Notes: generated from the letters alone by a model not told the origin. Positions 51,318 to 61,347 are shown, counted from the first letter of the stretch. The stretch: 64,000 bases of DNA from Acetobacteraceae bacterium H6797 (GCA_015223225.1 JADFCQ010000005.1:434001-498000), one strand, 5' to 3'. A program made the numbers and translations.

Positions 51318-52130
51318 ATGACCAGGATCAGCGGCCGCCTGCAACGCTACGCAGTCAATCTGCTGATTGGCGGCGGTCTGATGCTCATCTTCGTCCCGCT
51401 TCTGCTCACTTTCTATCTCAGCATCTTCGACGAGACGCTGATCACCTTCCCGCCCCGCGGCTATACGCTGCACTGGTATGGGCGCATCATTCCTCAATTC
51501 GGCAGCGCGCTCTGGACCAGCCTTCTGGTCGCGCTGGCCGCGGTGGCGATCAGCCTGGTGATCGGCATTCCCGCCGGTATCGGCCTTTCGCGCTATCGCT
51601 TCACCGGGCGCGGCCTCATCTCGACATTGCTGCTGGCACCTTTGACGATGCCCGGCATCGCCATCGGCCTCGGCATCTACGTCCTGGCCATCCTCATCGA
51701 GGAACAGACGCAGATCGCCATCAGCGGTTCGCTCTGGCTGATGATTGCCGCCCATGTACTGATCGCCCTGCCCTGGGTGGTGCGGCTTTGCCTGGCATCG
51801 CTCGCCAATCATGACCGCTCCGCGGAAGAAGCGGCATCGAGCCTCGGTGCACGGCCGTTCAGGGTGATCTGGCACGTGACCTTGCCTGCCATGCGCAGCG
51901 GCATCGTGGCCGGTGCGCTCTTCGCCTTCATCGTCTCGTTCGAAAATCTGGAGATGACGCTGTTTCTCATCGCACCGGGCATGACGACCCTCCCCATCTC
52001 CATTCTGCAATACCTGCAATACCGGCTCGATCCGCTGGTGGCGGCCGTGGCCGTGGCGCAGGTGGTTCTGGTCGGCGTCGCCTTGGCGGTGCTTGACCGT
52101 CACGTCCGGCTCTCGCGGGTGGTCGCATGA
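51318..52130 (+). CDS. ABC transporter permease (polyamine/iron type, PotC-like)
   Basis: 270 residues from the ATG at 51318 (MTRISGRLQRYAVNLLIGGG). The frame is open 51 codons further upstream but that part is hydrophilic and unlike the family. It has six membrane segments and the EAA loop EEAASSLGARPFRVIWHVTL that contacts the ATPase. It is the first gene of an operon with ATPase, binding protein and second permease; the last four bases overlap the ATPase start. No clear ribosome site was seen, so the start is less certain. Confidence 0.88.
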   Translation: MTRISGRLQRYAVNLLIGGGLMLIFVPLLLTFYLSIFDETLITFPPRGYTLHWYGRIIPQFGSALWTSLLVALAAVAISLVIGIPAGIGLSRYRFTGRGLISTLLLAPLTMPGIAIGLGIYVLAILIEEQTQIAISGSLWLMIAAHVLIALPWVVRLCLASLANHDRSAEEAASSLGARPFRVIWHVTLPAMRSGIVAGALFAFIVSFENLEMTLFLIAPGMTTLPISILQYLQYRLDPLVAAVAVAQVVLVGVALAVLDRHVRLSRVVA

Positions 52131-53257
52131 GCCGCCTGACCCTTGACCGGCTGAGCAAGCATTACGGCAACACCGTCGCCGTCGATGAAGTCAGCCTCGA
52201 TATCGCGCAGGGCGAGATGGTGGTTCTGCTGGGCCCTTCCGGCTGTGGCAAGACCACGACGCTGCGGATGATCGCGGGCTTCATCCAGGCCAGCGGCGGG
52301 GATGTGCGTGTCGATGGGCAGAGCATCCTGGCCCTGGAGCCGCATGAGCGGGAGATGGGCATCGTTTTTCAGAGCTACGCCCTGTTCCCGCATATGACGG
52401 TGGCCCGCAACGTGGCCTTCGGGCTGGAGATGCGGGGCGTGCCGGCGGTGGAGCGGCGGGAGCGCGTCTCACAGATGCTGCGCCTGGCCCGGTTGGAAGC
52501 CATGGCCGAGCGCCTGCCGCGCCAGCTTTCCGGCGGCCAGCAGCAGCGCGTGGCCCTGGCCCGCGCCCTGGCGATCCAGCCCCGCGTGCTGCTGTTGGAC
52601 GAGCCGCTTTCCAACCTCGATGCCGCGTTGCGCGGCGATGTCGGGCGCGACATCCGCCTGCTGCAGCGCGAGTCAAATCTCACCACCATCATGGTCACGC
52701 ATGACCAGGACGAAGCCATGGCCATGGCCGATCGCCTGGTGGTGATGAAGGATGGCAAGGTGCAACAGGTCGGCACGCAGGAAGACCTCTACGAACGGCC
52801 GGCCACGCCCTTCGTCGCGGGCTTTATCGGCCGCAGCAATATGCTCGATGGCGTGCTCTCGCCCGACGGCGCCGTGGTGGAGGTGGATGGCACGCCGGTG
52901 CGGCTGGCCGCGCCGCATCGTGGCAATGGGCCCTGCGTCCTGGCCCTGCGGCCGGAGCGAGTGAGCATCGAGGAGAGCGGCCTCTCCGCTCCCGGTGACG
53001 GGCTTCTGACCGGCATCGTCGAACTGGCGAATTATCTCGGCCCCGTGAGAGAACATCTCATCCGGCTTGGCCAGAACACACGGCTGGTCGTGCGCAATCC
53101 GACCAGCCAGCCCGGCCATCTTCATGCCGTCGGCGAGCGCGTCACGTTGCGCTGGGACGCCGCCGCCGAACGCCTGTTCACCGCGCAGGGAACGCCCATC
53201 CCCTCGCGGATTCCCGAAAACCAGGGCACCGACAGAAGGTGGAATGCCAATGCGTGA
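52127..53257 (+). CDS. ABC transporter ATP-binding protein (PotA/FbpC-like)
   Basis: 376 residues. Walker A is GPSGCGKTT, the signature is QLSGGQQQRVALARAL, and Walker B is RVLLLDEPLSNLD, followed by the switch His in VTHDQDEAMAMAD. The C-terminal 120 residues form a TOBE regulatory domain (GPVREHLIRLGQNTRLVVRN). Its start overlaps the permease stop by four bases (ATGA), and its end overlaps the binding-protein gene by 14 bases, so the operon is translationally coupled. Confidence 0.96.
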   Translation: MSRLTLDRLSKHYGNTVAVDEVSLDIAQGEMVVLLGPSGCGKTTTLRMIAGFIQASGGDVRVDGQSILALEPHEREMGIVFQSYALFPHMTVARNVAFGLEMRGVPAVERRERVSQMLRLARLEAMAERLPRQLSGGQQQRVALARALAIQPRVLLLDEPLSNLDAALRGDVGRDIRLLQRESNLTTIMVTHDQDEAMAMADRLVVMKDGKVQQVGTQEDLYERPATPFVAGFIGRSNMLDGVLSPDGAVVEVDGTPVRLAAPHRGNGPCVLALRPERVSIEESGLSAPGDGLLTGIVELANYLGPVREHLIRLGQNTRLVVRNPTSQPGHLHAVGERVTLRWDAAAERLFTAQGTPIPSRIPENQGTDRRWNANA

Positions 53258-54296
53258 CTCTCTCTTCCGCTCCGGCCGGCGCGGCCTGCTGGCAGGCGCC
53301 GCGGGCGCCCTGAGCCTGCCCTTCATCCGCCCCGCGGCGGCGGCCGAGAGCGTGGTGATCGGCACCTGGGGCGGCGATTATGCCAATCTGCTGCGCGGCA
53401 ACGTCGAAGAACCCATCCTGAAGCCCCAGGGCGTCGAGGTGGTTCAGGATCTAGGGGACGAGGATCCGCGGGTCGCCAAGATGTATGCGCAGCGACGCCT
53501 GCCGCGCGGCACGATGGATATCTCCTGCCTACAGGGCGTGCGCGGGCATGAGGTCTCGGCGGCCGGACTGGTCGCCCCCGTCACCACCTCGGAAGTGCCG
53601 AGCCTTTCGCATGTGCTGCCGAACCTGCGCTCGGAGACCTTCATCCCGCATATCTACAGCCCGCAGGTCATCATCTATAATCCCGAGAAGGTCAGCGAGC
53701 CGCCCAAGACCTTCACGGACCTGCTGGACCCGAAATACAAGGGCCGCGTCGGCCTGGGCAACGGCAACTACTTCTACGTCATGATGGCCGCCGCCCTCGC
53801 CGCGACCGGCGACATGAACAAGGTGGAAGACCCGGCCGCGCGCGACCTAGCCATGAAGCTCAATGCCAATGGCCTGCGCCTCTACCCCTCCACTGACTCG
53901 ATCGGTGCCGGCATCAAGTCCGGTGAGATCGATGTGGGCATCATGTGGCTGGCCCGCGTGATCATGTGGCAGAATGCCGGGATTCCGGTGAAGGCCTCCT
54001 TCCCGAAAGAAGGCAATATCCTCTACGTCGCGGGCATGACCGTGCCGAAGAACGCGCCCAACAAGGCGGCGGCGTCGAAATATCTCGATGCCATGCTCCA
54101 ACCTTCGGCCCAGGCGATGTTCGCGGAGAAGATGGGCTACCTGCCCACCGTCGATAATTGCCCGCTGAGCGGCAAGGTCGGTGAGCAGCTCGCCCTGCCG
54201 GAAGGCGTGCGTATGCTGGCCCCGGATTACGGCGTGCTCGGCAAGCTGCAGGGGCCGACGTCGGAATGGTGGAAGAAGAACGTCGCCGGGGGCTGA
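53244..54296 (+). CDS. extracellular solute-binding protein of the ABC importer (polyamine/iron(III) type)
   Basis: 350 residues from the ATG at 53244, five bases after GAAGG; the ATG at 53250 is an alternative. The leader has GRRGLLAGAAGALSLPFIRP, a twin-arginine Tat-type signal, cleaved near AAAAES. The mature protein starts VVIGTWGGDYANLLRGNVE, and SPQVIIYNPEKVSEPPKTFT with DLLDPKYKGRVGLGNGNYF is typical of the PotD/AfuA group. It would deliver a cationic or metal-chelate solute to the permeases. Confidence 0.92.
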   Translation: MPMRDSLFRSGRRGLLAGAAGALSLPFIRPAAAAESVVIGTWGGDYANLLRGNVEEPILKPQGVEVVQDLGDEDPRVAKMYAQRRLPRGTMDISCLQGVRGHEVSAAGLVAPVTTSEVPSLSHVLPNLRSETFIPHIYSPQVIIYNPEKVSEPPKTFTDLLDPKYKGRVGLGNGNYFYVMMAAALAATGDMNKVEDPAARDLAMKLNANGLRLYPSTDSIGAGIKSGEIDVGIMWLARVIMWQNAGIPVKASFPKEGNILYVAGMTVPKNAPNKAAASKYLDAMLQPSAQAMFAEKMGYLPTVDNCPLSGKVGEQLALPEGVRMLAPDYGVLGKLQGPTSEWWKKNVAGG

Positions 54297-54302
54297 TCCA
54301 GT

Positions 54303-55187
54303 ATGGCCGAGACGGCAACCGCCAAACTCGCGACACTTTACAGGGAAAAGGGGCAGGCATTGCCTGCCTCTTTCTTCCTGACGCCGGCGACCTTGCTGGT
54401 GCTCTTCATGCTGCTCGCGCCGCTGCTTCTGCTGCTTCGCTTCAGCCTCAATCGCTATGACCCGACAGAGCTGATGATCGAGATGGTGACGGTGGAGAAC
54501 TACATCCGCTTCGTCACCGACCCCTTCTATCTCGGCGTCATGCGCACGACGTTGCTGGTAGCACTTGGCTCAACGTTGATCTGCGTGATCTTCGCCGTGC
54601 CTATCGCCTATCGCCTCGCCAGATCGCAGAGCCGCTGGAAAGGTATGTTCATGCTGGCGCTGGTGCTGCCGCTTTTCGTCGGCGGCACGGTGCGGATGGT
54701 CGGCTGGATGATCCTCTTCGCCAAGGCGGGGATCATTGACGGCATTGCAACCGCGCTGACCGGCCATGGGCTCGAGCTGATGTATACGACTTTCGCCGTC
54801 ATCCTCGGCATCGTCTCCATCACCCTGCCCTTCGCGATCTTGACGATACAGAGCGCGATCGAGACGATCGACCCGCGCATCGAGGAAGCGGCGCAAAGCC
54901 TGGGTGCGGCGCCGTCACGCCGGTTCTGGCGGGTCGTCTGGCCGCTGGCACTGCCTGGCACGGCCACCGCCGCCATTCTGTGCTTCATCCTGTCGATGAA
55001 CGCCTATGCCACGCCCTTCCTCGTTGGCGGCCCGCGCTTCCAGATGATGGCGCCGATCCTTTATTGGGAATTCAGCACCAATAACAATTGGCCCTTCGCT
55101 TCGGCCCTGGCGCTGATCCTGATGGCGACCACGCTTGTTCTGACCGCCTGCAGCGGCCTGCTGATCCCCCGGCGCTACCGGGTTTGA
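54303..55187 (+). CDS. ABC transporter permease (PotB-like)
   Basis: 294 residues with six membrane segments after a short cytoplasmic N-terminus (MAETATAKLATLYREKG). The EAA loop is EEAAQSLGAAPSRRFWRVVW. It begins six bases after the binding-protein stop and completes the four-gene importer. The transporter unit is followed, 114 bases later, by flavin monooxygenase genes on the same strand, so the imported solute may be their substrate. Confidence 0.93.
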   Translation: MAETATAKLATLYREKGQALPASFFLTPATLLVLFMLLAPLLLLLRFSLNRYDPTELMIEMVTVENYIRFVTDPFYLGVMRTTLLVALGSTLICVIFAVPIAYRLARSQSRWKGMFMLALVLPLFVGGTVRMVGWMILFAKAGIIDGIATALTGHGLELMYTTFAVILGIVSITLPFAILTIQSAIETIDPRIEEAAQSLGAAPSRRFWRVVWPLALPGTATAAILCFILSMNAYATPFLVGGPRFQMMAPILYWEFSTNNNWPFASALALILMATTLVLTACSGLLIPRRYRV

Positions 55188-55301
55188 GCGTGCCTCACCG
55201 CCTGCCCCGCGCGCCGCATGACAGCGGCGGGCAGAGCGCGGCGAAATGACCGGGAAGTTCCATCGATCTCGGTCCGCCGAGACATCTTCGAAGGACGGAC
55301 G

Positions 55302-56672
55302 ATGAAGAAAGGTCTCATGAAGTTCGGCATTATGCCGGAGGGCGCGGGCCGGACGGGTTCGGACTGGCTCCATCCCGACATGCCTCCCTATCCCGGGACG
55401 AATTTCGAGAAGCATAAGCAGCAGGCTCTGATCGGCGAGGAGTTCAAGGCGGACTTCTTCTTCGTCGCCGACACGGTCTGGGCCGATGAAGTCTCCCCAC
55501 CCCATCGTCTGGACCGGTTCGAGGCCACCACGCTTCTCTCCGCCATTGCGGCGGTGACCAAGAACATCGGCCTCGTGGCCACGATGTCGACCACCTATTG
55601 CGAGCCCTTCAACATCGCCCGCCAGATCCTGTCGCTCGATCACCTCAGCAACGGCCGGGCCGGGTGGAACCTCGTGACCACCGACCCGAAAGGTTCCTCC
55701 GACAATTACGGTAAGTTCCACGCCATCTCCCATATCGAGCGATACGAGATCGGGGAGGAGGCCTACCGTGTCGTCACTGGCTTGTGGGACAGTTTCGAAG
55801 ACGATGCGCTGCCGCAGGACAAGGAAAATGGCGTCTTCCTGATCCCTGAAAAACTTCACACGCTGAATCACAAGGGCAAGTATTTCGAGTGCAAGGGCCC
55901 GCTCAACCTGCACCGTTCCCGGCAGGGGCGCCCGATCGTCTTCTCGGCGACGGCCTCGGATGCCGGTCTGGATTTCGCGGCGCGCTTCATCGATTGCGTC
56001 TTCACGCCCGGTGGCTATGGCCTCGATGTCAGCCAGGAATTCTATCGCAAGCTGAAGAGCAAAGCGGTGTCCTACGGCCGGGACCCAGGCTCGATCGCCA
56101 TCCTGCCGAGTTGCGCCCCCCTCATCGCGCCCACCAAGGAGGCCGCCCAGGCCGTTCAGGCCGCGCGCCGCGAGCAGATCGGGGTGCAGGGCGCCATCAA
56201 ATATCTCAGCGGCTCATTCCACGGCTTCGACCTCCGGCCCTATGACCTGGATGCTCCCTTCCCGCTGAGCGCGATCGAGAAAGTCGCCGAGGGCTTCAAG
56301 GGCGACATGACGCGGATGCTCAAGGTCGCACGCGATGAGGCCATGACGGTCAGGCAGTTCGTCATGCGCTTCGGCTTCCCGAAAGATCGCTTCGTCGGGA
56401 CCGGCGAGGACGTGGCCAACGAGATGCAAGAATGGTTCGAGGGAGAGGCCTGCGATGGTTTCATGCTCGTGGAATCACAGCCGGGCCAGTTGCGCATGTT
56501 TGCTGACCACGTCGCACCGATCCTGAGAGAACGTGGGCTGCTGCAGAAGGAATATTCGGGCACCACGCTGCGGGAAAATCTCGGTCTGCCGCGGCCTGAG
56601 AACCAGTTTGTGGCCGCCAAGCAAACCCGGCGCGGTGATGATGCGGCGACAACAGCCTCTGCGGCTGAATGA
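55302..56672 (+). CDS. FMN-dependent monooxygenase, NtaA/SnaA/DszA family
   Basis: 456 residues from the ATG at 55302 (MKKGLMKFGIMPEG), with AAGGACGG upstream. The N-terminus departs from its paralogues in this window (WLHPDMPPYPGTNFEKH). The rest has NIGLVATMSTTYCEPFNIAR, SNGRAGWNLVTT and the C-terminal TTLRENLGLPRPE. The Cys of TTYCEP replaces the usual Asn of TTYNEP. Known relatives oxidise nitrilotriacetate, EDTA or sulfur heterocycles. It directly follows the ABC importer. Confidence 0.93.
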   Translation: MKKGLMKFGIMPEGAGRTGSDWLHPDMPPYPGTNFEKHKQQALIGEEFKADFFFVADTVWADEVSPPHRLDRFEATTLLSAIAAVTKNIGLVATMSTTYCEPFNIARQILSLDHLSNGRAGWNLVTTDPKGSSDNYGKFHAISHIERYEIGEEAYRVVTGLWDSFEDDALPQDKENGVFLIPEKLHTLNHKGKYFECKGPLNLHRSRQGRPIVFSATASDAGLDFAARFIDCVFTPGGYGLDVSQEFYRKLKSKAVSYGRDPGSIAILPSCAPLIAPTKEAAQAVQAARREQIGVQGAIKYLSGSFHGFDLRPYDLDAPFPLSAIEKVAEGFKGDMTRMLKVARDEAMTVRQFVMRFGFPKDRFVGTGEDVANEMQEWFEGEACDGFMLVESQPGQLRMFADHVAPILRERGLLQKEYSGTTLRENLGLPRPENQFVAAKQTRRGDDAATTASAAE

Positions 56673-56798
56673 GGGGCGCCTGCTCGCCCTCCAATCCTTG
56701 AGTCACCAGTTTGTCCGCGTGACCTAGTTCCCTGGTGACAGCGGAGATCGTTTCTACCACGATGCATGACGCCGTTTTCCAAGGATGAGGCTGGCATC

Positions 56799-58160
56799 AT
56801 GCAGAAAAAGCAGTTGAAGCTCGGCGCCTTTCTCAGCGTGCCAGGCAACCATTCCGGTGCCTGGCGGCACCCTGATGCCGTCACTGAGACGGATATGGAT
56901 TTCGACTGGTACATGCGCCTCGCTCAACTGGCCGAGCGTGGCAAGTTCGATACCATCTTCTTCCAGGACACGGCGGCCGTGGGCGGCAGCGACAAGCTGG
57001 CCCAAGGCGATATGACGCGCACCAAGCTCAGCCGCATCGTGAAGCTGGAACCGACGGCGACGCTCGCCGCCCTTGCTGTCGGCACCTCGCATATCGGCCT
57101 GATCGCCACGGCGACCACGACCTATAACGAGCCCTATAATATCGCCCGCCGCTTCGCGACCATCGACCATATCAGCAAGGGCCGTGCAGGCTGGAACCTC
57201 GTCACCTCGCAGATCGAGGACGAGGCCGGCAATTTCACCGCCGATCCGCATATGGCCCATGGGTTGCGCTATGAGCGTGCAGCCGAGTTCTACGATGTCG
57301 TCGCCGGACTTTGGGATAGCTGGGAAGACGACGCCTTCATAAAAGACAAGGAGAAGGGCCAGTATTTCGATCCGGAGAAAATGCATTTCCTGCATCATCG
57401 AGGTCAGTATTTCTCGGTGCGCGGGCCGCTGAACGTCTCGCGCTCGCCCCAGGGCCGGCCCGTGGTGGCACAAGCGGGATCGTCGGAGCCCGGCCGTGAA
57501 TTGGCAGCCCGCACTGCCGATGTCGTCTTCACGGCCCAGACCGAGATCGAGGATGCGCGCGCCTTCTATGCCGATGTGAAGGGCCGCATGGCGAAATATG
57601 GCCGTCATCCGGATGAGATGAAGATCATGCCGGGCTTTTCGCCCATCGTCGGCCGCACGATGGAGGAGGCGCAGGCCAAGTTCCAGCGGCTGCAGGATCT
57701 GCTGCCTGATGATGTGGCGCTTTCCTCGCTCGATCGCTTCACCAAAGGCATGGGCATTGAGAATTATCCGCTCGACGGGCCCATGCCTGAGCTGCCCGAA
57801 GCCAATACGGCCAAGGCGCGGCGCGATCTCATCATGACCATGGCGCGACGCGGCAATATGACGTTGCGCGAGGTGGCCCGCAGCGTTTCGGCCGCCCAGG
57901 GCCATCGCATGCTGATCGGCACGCCCGAATACATTGCCGACGAGATGCAGCTATGGCTCGAAACCGGCGCGGCGGACGGCTTCAACGTCATCTGCAACTA
58001 CTATCCCGGGCCGCTTGAAGAGTTTGTCGAGCTGGTCATCCCCGAATTGCAGCGGCGCGGCATTTTCCGCACCGAATATGAAGGCCGGACCCTGCGGGAA
58101 AATCTCGGCCTCGCCCGCCCGGCCAATGTTTTCGCCAAGCGGGATCAGGCGGCCGAATAG
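56799..58160 (+). CDS. FMN-dependent monooxygenase, NtaA/SnaA/DszA family
   Basis: 453 residues from the ATG at 56799 (MQKKQLKLGAFLSVPGNHSG); an ATG 33 bases upstream gives an unlikely extension. It shows AWRHPDAV, ATTTYNEPYNIARRF, ISKGRAGWNLVTSQ and TLRENLGLARPA at the end. It lies 126 bases after the previous monooxygenase on the same strand, probably in the same unit. A family 5 binding protein is encoded convergently 14 bases after its stop. Confidence 0.93.
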   Translation: MQKKQLKLGAFLSVPGNHSGAWRHPDAVTETDMDFDWYMRLAQLAERGKFDTIFFQDTAAVGGSDKLAQGDMTRTKLSRIVKLEPTATLAALAVGTSHIGLIATATTTYNEPYNIARRFATIDHISKGRAGWNLVTSQIEDEAGNFTADPHMAHGLRYERAAEFYDVVAGLWDSWEDDAFIKDKEKGQYFDPEKMHFLHHRGQYFSVRGPLNVSRSPQGRPVVAQAGSSEPGRELAARTADVVFTAQTEIEDARAFYADVKGRMAKYGRHPDEMKIMPGFSPIVGRTMEEAQAKFQRLQDLLPDDVALSSLDRFTKGMGIENYPLDGPMPELPEANTAKARRDLIMTMARRGNMTLREVARSVSAAQGHRMLIGTPEYIADEMQLWLETGAADGFNVICNYYPGPLEEFVELVIPELQRRGIFRTEYEGRTLRENLGLARPANVFAKRDQAAE

Positions 58161-58174
58161 GCCGCCTTCCCTCT

Positions 58175-59767
58175 CTACTCCGCGCGGCGGATGCTGGTCG
58201 CCATCGTATATTGGTCACCGCGCGCCGTCAGCGTCAGGTCACGCGACATGCCCCACGCACCGCGAACGAAGAAGACCGGTATGATCGCCATCTGATCCAT
58301 CGAACGCCCAACGGCAGCCTTCATCGCTTCTTCCCGCTTGGCGTCATCCATCTCGGTTTCGGCCGCCGCGATCAAGCGGTCCAGCTCAGCATCCGAATAG
58401 CGGCCGCGATTGGAAGCGCCATACCCGGCCTTGGCATCGAATGTGCGGACGATGGAGGTCATGCCTTCAAGAGCCACGCCGCTCGTGGTCGCGAACATCG
58501 AAGCCGAGACCGAGAATTCAGGCGACTTATCCGCACCGCCCGATTGCGCACGGCGAAAGAAAACCGATGACGGCAGCGCCTCCACAGTCGTCCGGATACC
58601 GACGGCGGTGAACATCTGCCCCATCGCCTGGCAAGTGCGGCCATCGCCGGCGAAGCGGTCACCGGTGCAATGAATGGTCAGGTTGAAGCCCTGCGGATAG
58701 CCGGCCGCTTCAAGCAGGCGCCGGGCTTCGCGCGGGTCATAGGCCAGTTCGGGCAAATTGGAGTCATAGCCGATGAAGCCCGGGGGCGCGATCTGGTTCG
58801 AGGGTGTCGCCCCGCCTTCCATCGCGCGTTCCGATAGCCCCTTGCGGTTCAGGGCCAGCGAAACGGCACGGCGGACGCGCACATCCTGCAAGGGATTGGT
58901 GGTCAGCGGCTTGCCATCCAGACCGGTGACATAGGGCGACACGGCGCGGCCGCTGTCGATGTAAAGATAATTGTTGAATGCCGAGACATCGGTCACCAGC
59001 CGCATGCGCTCATTCTCGCGCACGCTGTTATAGAGGCCGGGCGGCACCGCATCGATCACATCGACATCGCCCGAGAGCAGAGCGGCGACACGCGCGCTGT
59101 CATTGGGAATGAAGCGGTAGATCACCTTCTCCCAGGGCTCGGCCTTGCCCCAGTAATCGGGATTGCGCGTCAGCTGCACATCCGCGCCGCGATTGAACTT
59201 TACCCAGCGATAAGGGCCGGTGCCAATGGCCGCGCTGCCGCCATTGAACTGCTCCTCGCCCGCATTATTCGCGGCCTTGGCGGAGACGATCATCACCGAA
59301 GCCAGATAAGCCGTCAGGAACGGCGCGGGCCGGCTGGTGGTAATGCGGACGCGGCGGTCATCCACGGCCTCGATCGAGGTGACGTCCCGCAGCGAGGGCG
59401 CATAGGTTCGCAGCCCCGTCGCCTCCTGCGCCCGCCGGATGGAGAAGATCACATCGGCCGAGGTCAGCGGCGAGCCGTCATGGAACTTCACACCTGGGCG
59501 CAGGAGGAATTCCCAGGTGGTCGGGTTCACCACGGTCCAGCTCTCCGCCAGTCCCGGCACGGGATGCAGCGTGTCGTTCTGGAAGGTAAGCGATTCATAG
59601 ACCTGCATCTGCACATTGCGATTGGGGCTGTAGCTCTGATGCGGGTCGGAGCCGTCGACAGCCGCCTTCATGCCGATCCGCAGGGTCTGGCCCATGACCG
59701 TCCCCGGCAGGGCCGCGCCCAGCATCACTGAAAGCAACACGGCAAGGCACTTGAGCAGCTGTCTCAT
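58175..59767 (-). CDS. ABC transporter substrate-binding protein, family 5 (peptide/opine/nickel type)
   Basis: 530 residues from the ATG at 59767, which begins a signal peptide (MRQLLKCLAVLLSVMLGAAL, cleaved near VMGQ). The family is recognised by RIGMKAAVDGSDPHQSYSPN, TTWEFLLRPGVKFHDGSPLT and INSARVAALLSGDVDVIDAV-like NDSARVAALLSGDVDVIDAV. The permease and ATPase genes normally next to it are absent here. It is 16 bases downstream of the monooxygenase gene at 59784 on the same strand, so uptake and oxidation of one compound are linked by position. Confidence 0.93.
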   Translation of the reverse strand: MRQLLKCLAVLLSVMLGAALPGTVMGQTLRIGMKAAVDGSDPHQSYSPNRNVQMQVYESLTFQNDTLHPVPGLAESWTVVNPTTWEFLLRPGVKFHDGSPLTSADVIFSIRRAQEATGLRTYAPSLRDVTSIEAVDDRRVRITTSRPAPFLTAYLASVMIVSAKAANNAGEEQFNGGSAAIGTGPYRWVKFNRGADVQLTRNPDYWGKAEPWEKVIYRFIPNDSARVAALLSGDVDVIDAVPPGLYNSVRENERMRLVTDVSAFNNYLYIDSGRAVSPYVTGLDGKPLTTNPLQDVRVRRAVSLALNRKGLSERAMEGGATPSNQIAPPGFIGYDSNLPELAYDPREARRLLEAAGYPQGFNLTIHCTGDRFAGDGRTCQAMGQMFTAVGIRTTVEALPSSVFFRRAQSGGADKSPEFSVSASMFATTSGVALEGMTSIVRTFDAKAGYGASNRGRYSDAELDRLIAAAETEMDDAKREEAMKAAVGRSMDQMAIIPVFFVRGAWGMSRDLTLTARGDQYTMATSIRRAE

Positions 59768-59783
59768 GCTTCGTCTCCTGGCT

Positions 59784-61157
59784 TCAGCCGACGATATCGG
59801 TGAGGGTCGCGGCGACGGCTGCGCGCCTCGCGGCCGCGACGCGGTGTTCGGGCCATGCCGCGCCGAGATGATCGCGCAGCGTGGTGCCGGCATAGGCGGT
59901 GCGGTAGAGGCCGCGCCGCTGCAACTCCGGCACGACCATCTCGACCACATCCTCGAGCCCGCCCGGCAGATAGGGCGGCAGGATATTGAACCCATCCGCC
60001 GCACCGCCGACAAACCATTCCTCCATGGCATCCGCGATATCGCCCGGCGTGCCGATGACGAGCCGATGGCCATTGCCGCCGGCGATGGAGAGATAAAGCT
60101 CGCGAATGGTCAGGTTTCCGCGCCTGGCAATATCGAGGAAGATCTGCGCGCGGCTGTGCATGCGACGATTGGGCGGCTCAGGCACCGGCCCATCGAGGGG
60201 ATAGGCCGATAGATCGCCGAGATAGTTCGAGCGCGCGCCGAGCCCGACCAGCGGATGAACGAGCTCCTGCAGGACGTCATACCGATCCTGCGCCTCCTGC
60301 CGCGTGCGGCCGGGAATGGCCATGATACCGGGCATGATGGCGAGGCTTGAGGGGTCGCGGCCGTATTTCGCCATGCGGTCCTTCACATCGGCATAATAGG
60401 CGCGACCATCCTCCAGGCGCTGCGAGGCGGCATAGACGACATCAGCCGTGGCCGCGGCCAACTCCCTCCCCTGCTCGCTCGCGCCGGCTTGCACGATCAC
60501 CGGCGCGCCCTGTGGCGTGCGTTCCACGTTCAGCGGGCCGCGAACCTGGAAATGCGGGCCCTGATGGTTCAGGACATGCATCTTCTTAGGGTGGTAATTC
60601 AGCCCGGATGCCTTGTCCCGGACGAAGGCATCGTCTTCCCAACTTTCCCAGAGGCCGCGCACCACCTCGACGAATTCGGCAGCGCGGTCATAGCGCTGGT
60701 CATAGCCTGGCGCCTTGTCCCTGTTGAAATTCTGCGCCTCCATATCGGTGACACTGGTGACGACGTTCCAACCGGCACGGCCGCCGCTGATATGGTCGAG
60801 CGACGCGAATTTCCGGGCGATGTGATAGGGCTCGTTGTAAGTGGTCGAGGCCGTGGCCACGAGGCCGACCCGGCTTGTGACCATGGCAAGGGCAGAAAGC
60901 AGCGTCAGCGGCTCGAATTGCACATTCTTGCAGGTGCGGGCGAGTGCCCCGGCAGGCTCGTCGTGAAAGCGGATGCCGACGCCGTCAGCGAGGAAAGCCA
61001 TGTCGAACAGACCGCGCTCGGCGGCCTGTACCACGCGAATGAAGTGCTGAAGATTGGAATTGCCGCCCGGCGTGGCATCAGGATGCCGCCAGGCGGCAAG
61101 ATGATAGCCCATCCCGATCATGGACACGCCGAGATGCATCTGTCGCTGCGTCGCCAT
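59784..61157 (-). CDS. FMN-dependent monooxygenase, NtaA/SnaA/DszA family
   Basis: 457 residues from the ATG at 61157 (MATQRQMHLGVSMIGMG); an ATG 30 bases upstream is also in frame. It shows AWRHPDATPGG, VATASTTYNEPYHIARKF, HISGGRAGWNVVTSVTDME and TTLRDHLGAAWPE. It is closest to the enzyme at 13884-15221 (shared DLSAYPLDGPVPEP). It is the upstream partner of the family 5 binding protein gene. The GntR gene is divergent, with a 257-base intergenic region between. Confidence 0.93.
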   Translation of the reverse strand: MATQRQMHLGVSMIGMGYHLAAWRHPDATPGGNSNLQHFIRVVQAAERGLFDMAFLADGVGIRFHDEPAGALARTCKNVQFEPLTLLSALAMVTSRVGLVATASTTYNEPYHIARKFASLDHISGGRAGWNVVTSVTDMEAQNFNRDKAPGYDQRYDRAAEFVEVVRGLWESWEDDAFVRDKASGLNYHPKKMHVLNHQGPHFQVRGPLNVERTPQGAPVIVQAGASEQGRELAAATADVVYAASQRLEDGRAYYADVKDRMAKYGRDPSSLAIMPGIMAIPGRTRQEAQDRYDVLQELVHPLVGLGARSNYLGDLSAYPLDGPVPEPPNRRMHSRAQIFLDIARRGNLTIRELYLSIAGGNGHRLVIGTPGDIADAMEEWFVGGAADGFNILPPYLPGGLEDVVEMVVPELQRRGLYRTAYAGTTLRDHLGAAWPEHRVAAARRAAVAATLTDIVG

Positions 61158-61347
61158 GGTCTCGAGGATCCTTGCATGCGCGGACAATGCGCCGGCGCGA
61201 GGTTCGGCGCTTAAATCGAAACGAATGCAACAAGCGTGCCGCCGGGCCGAGGCGGCTGCGTCATCTCCGGCACGTCGCGGGTGCCTGAGATACTCTCAGC
61301 GTGCCATACCGGCCCGTGAAAAGTGGCATTTGAGCCGGGCGGAAAAA

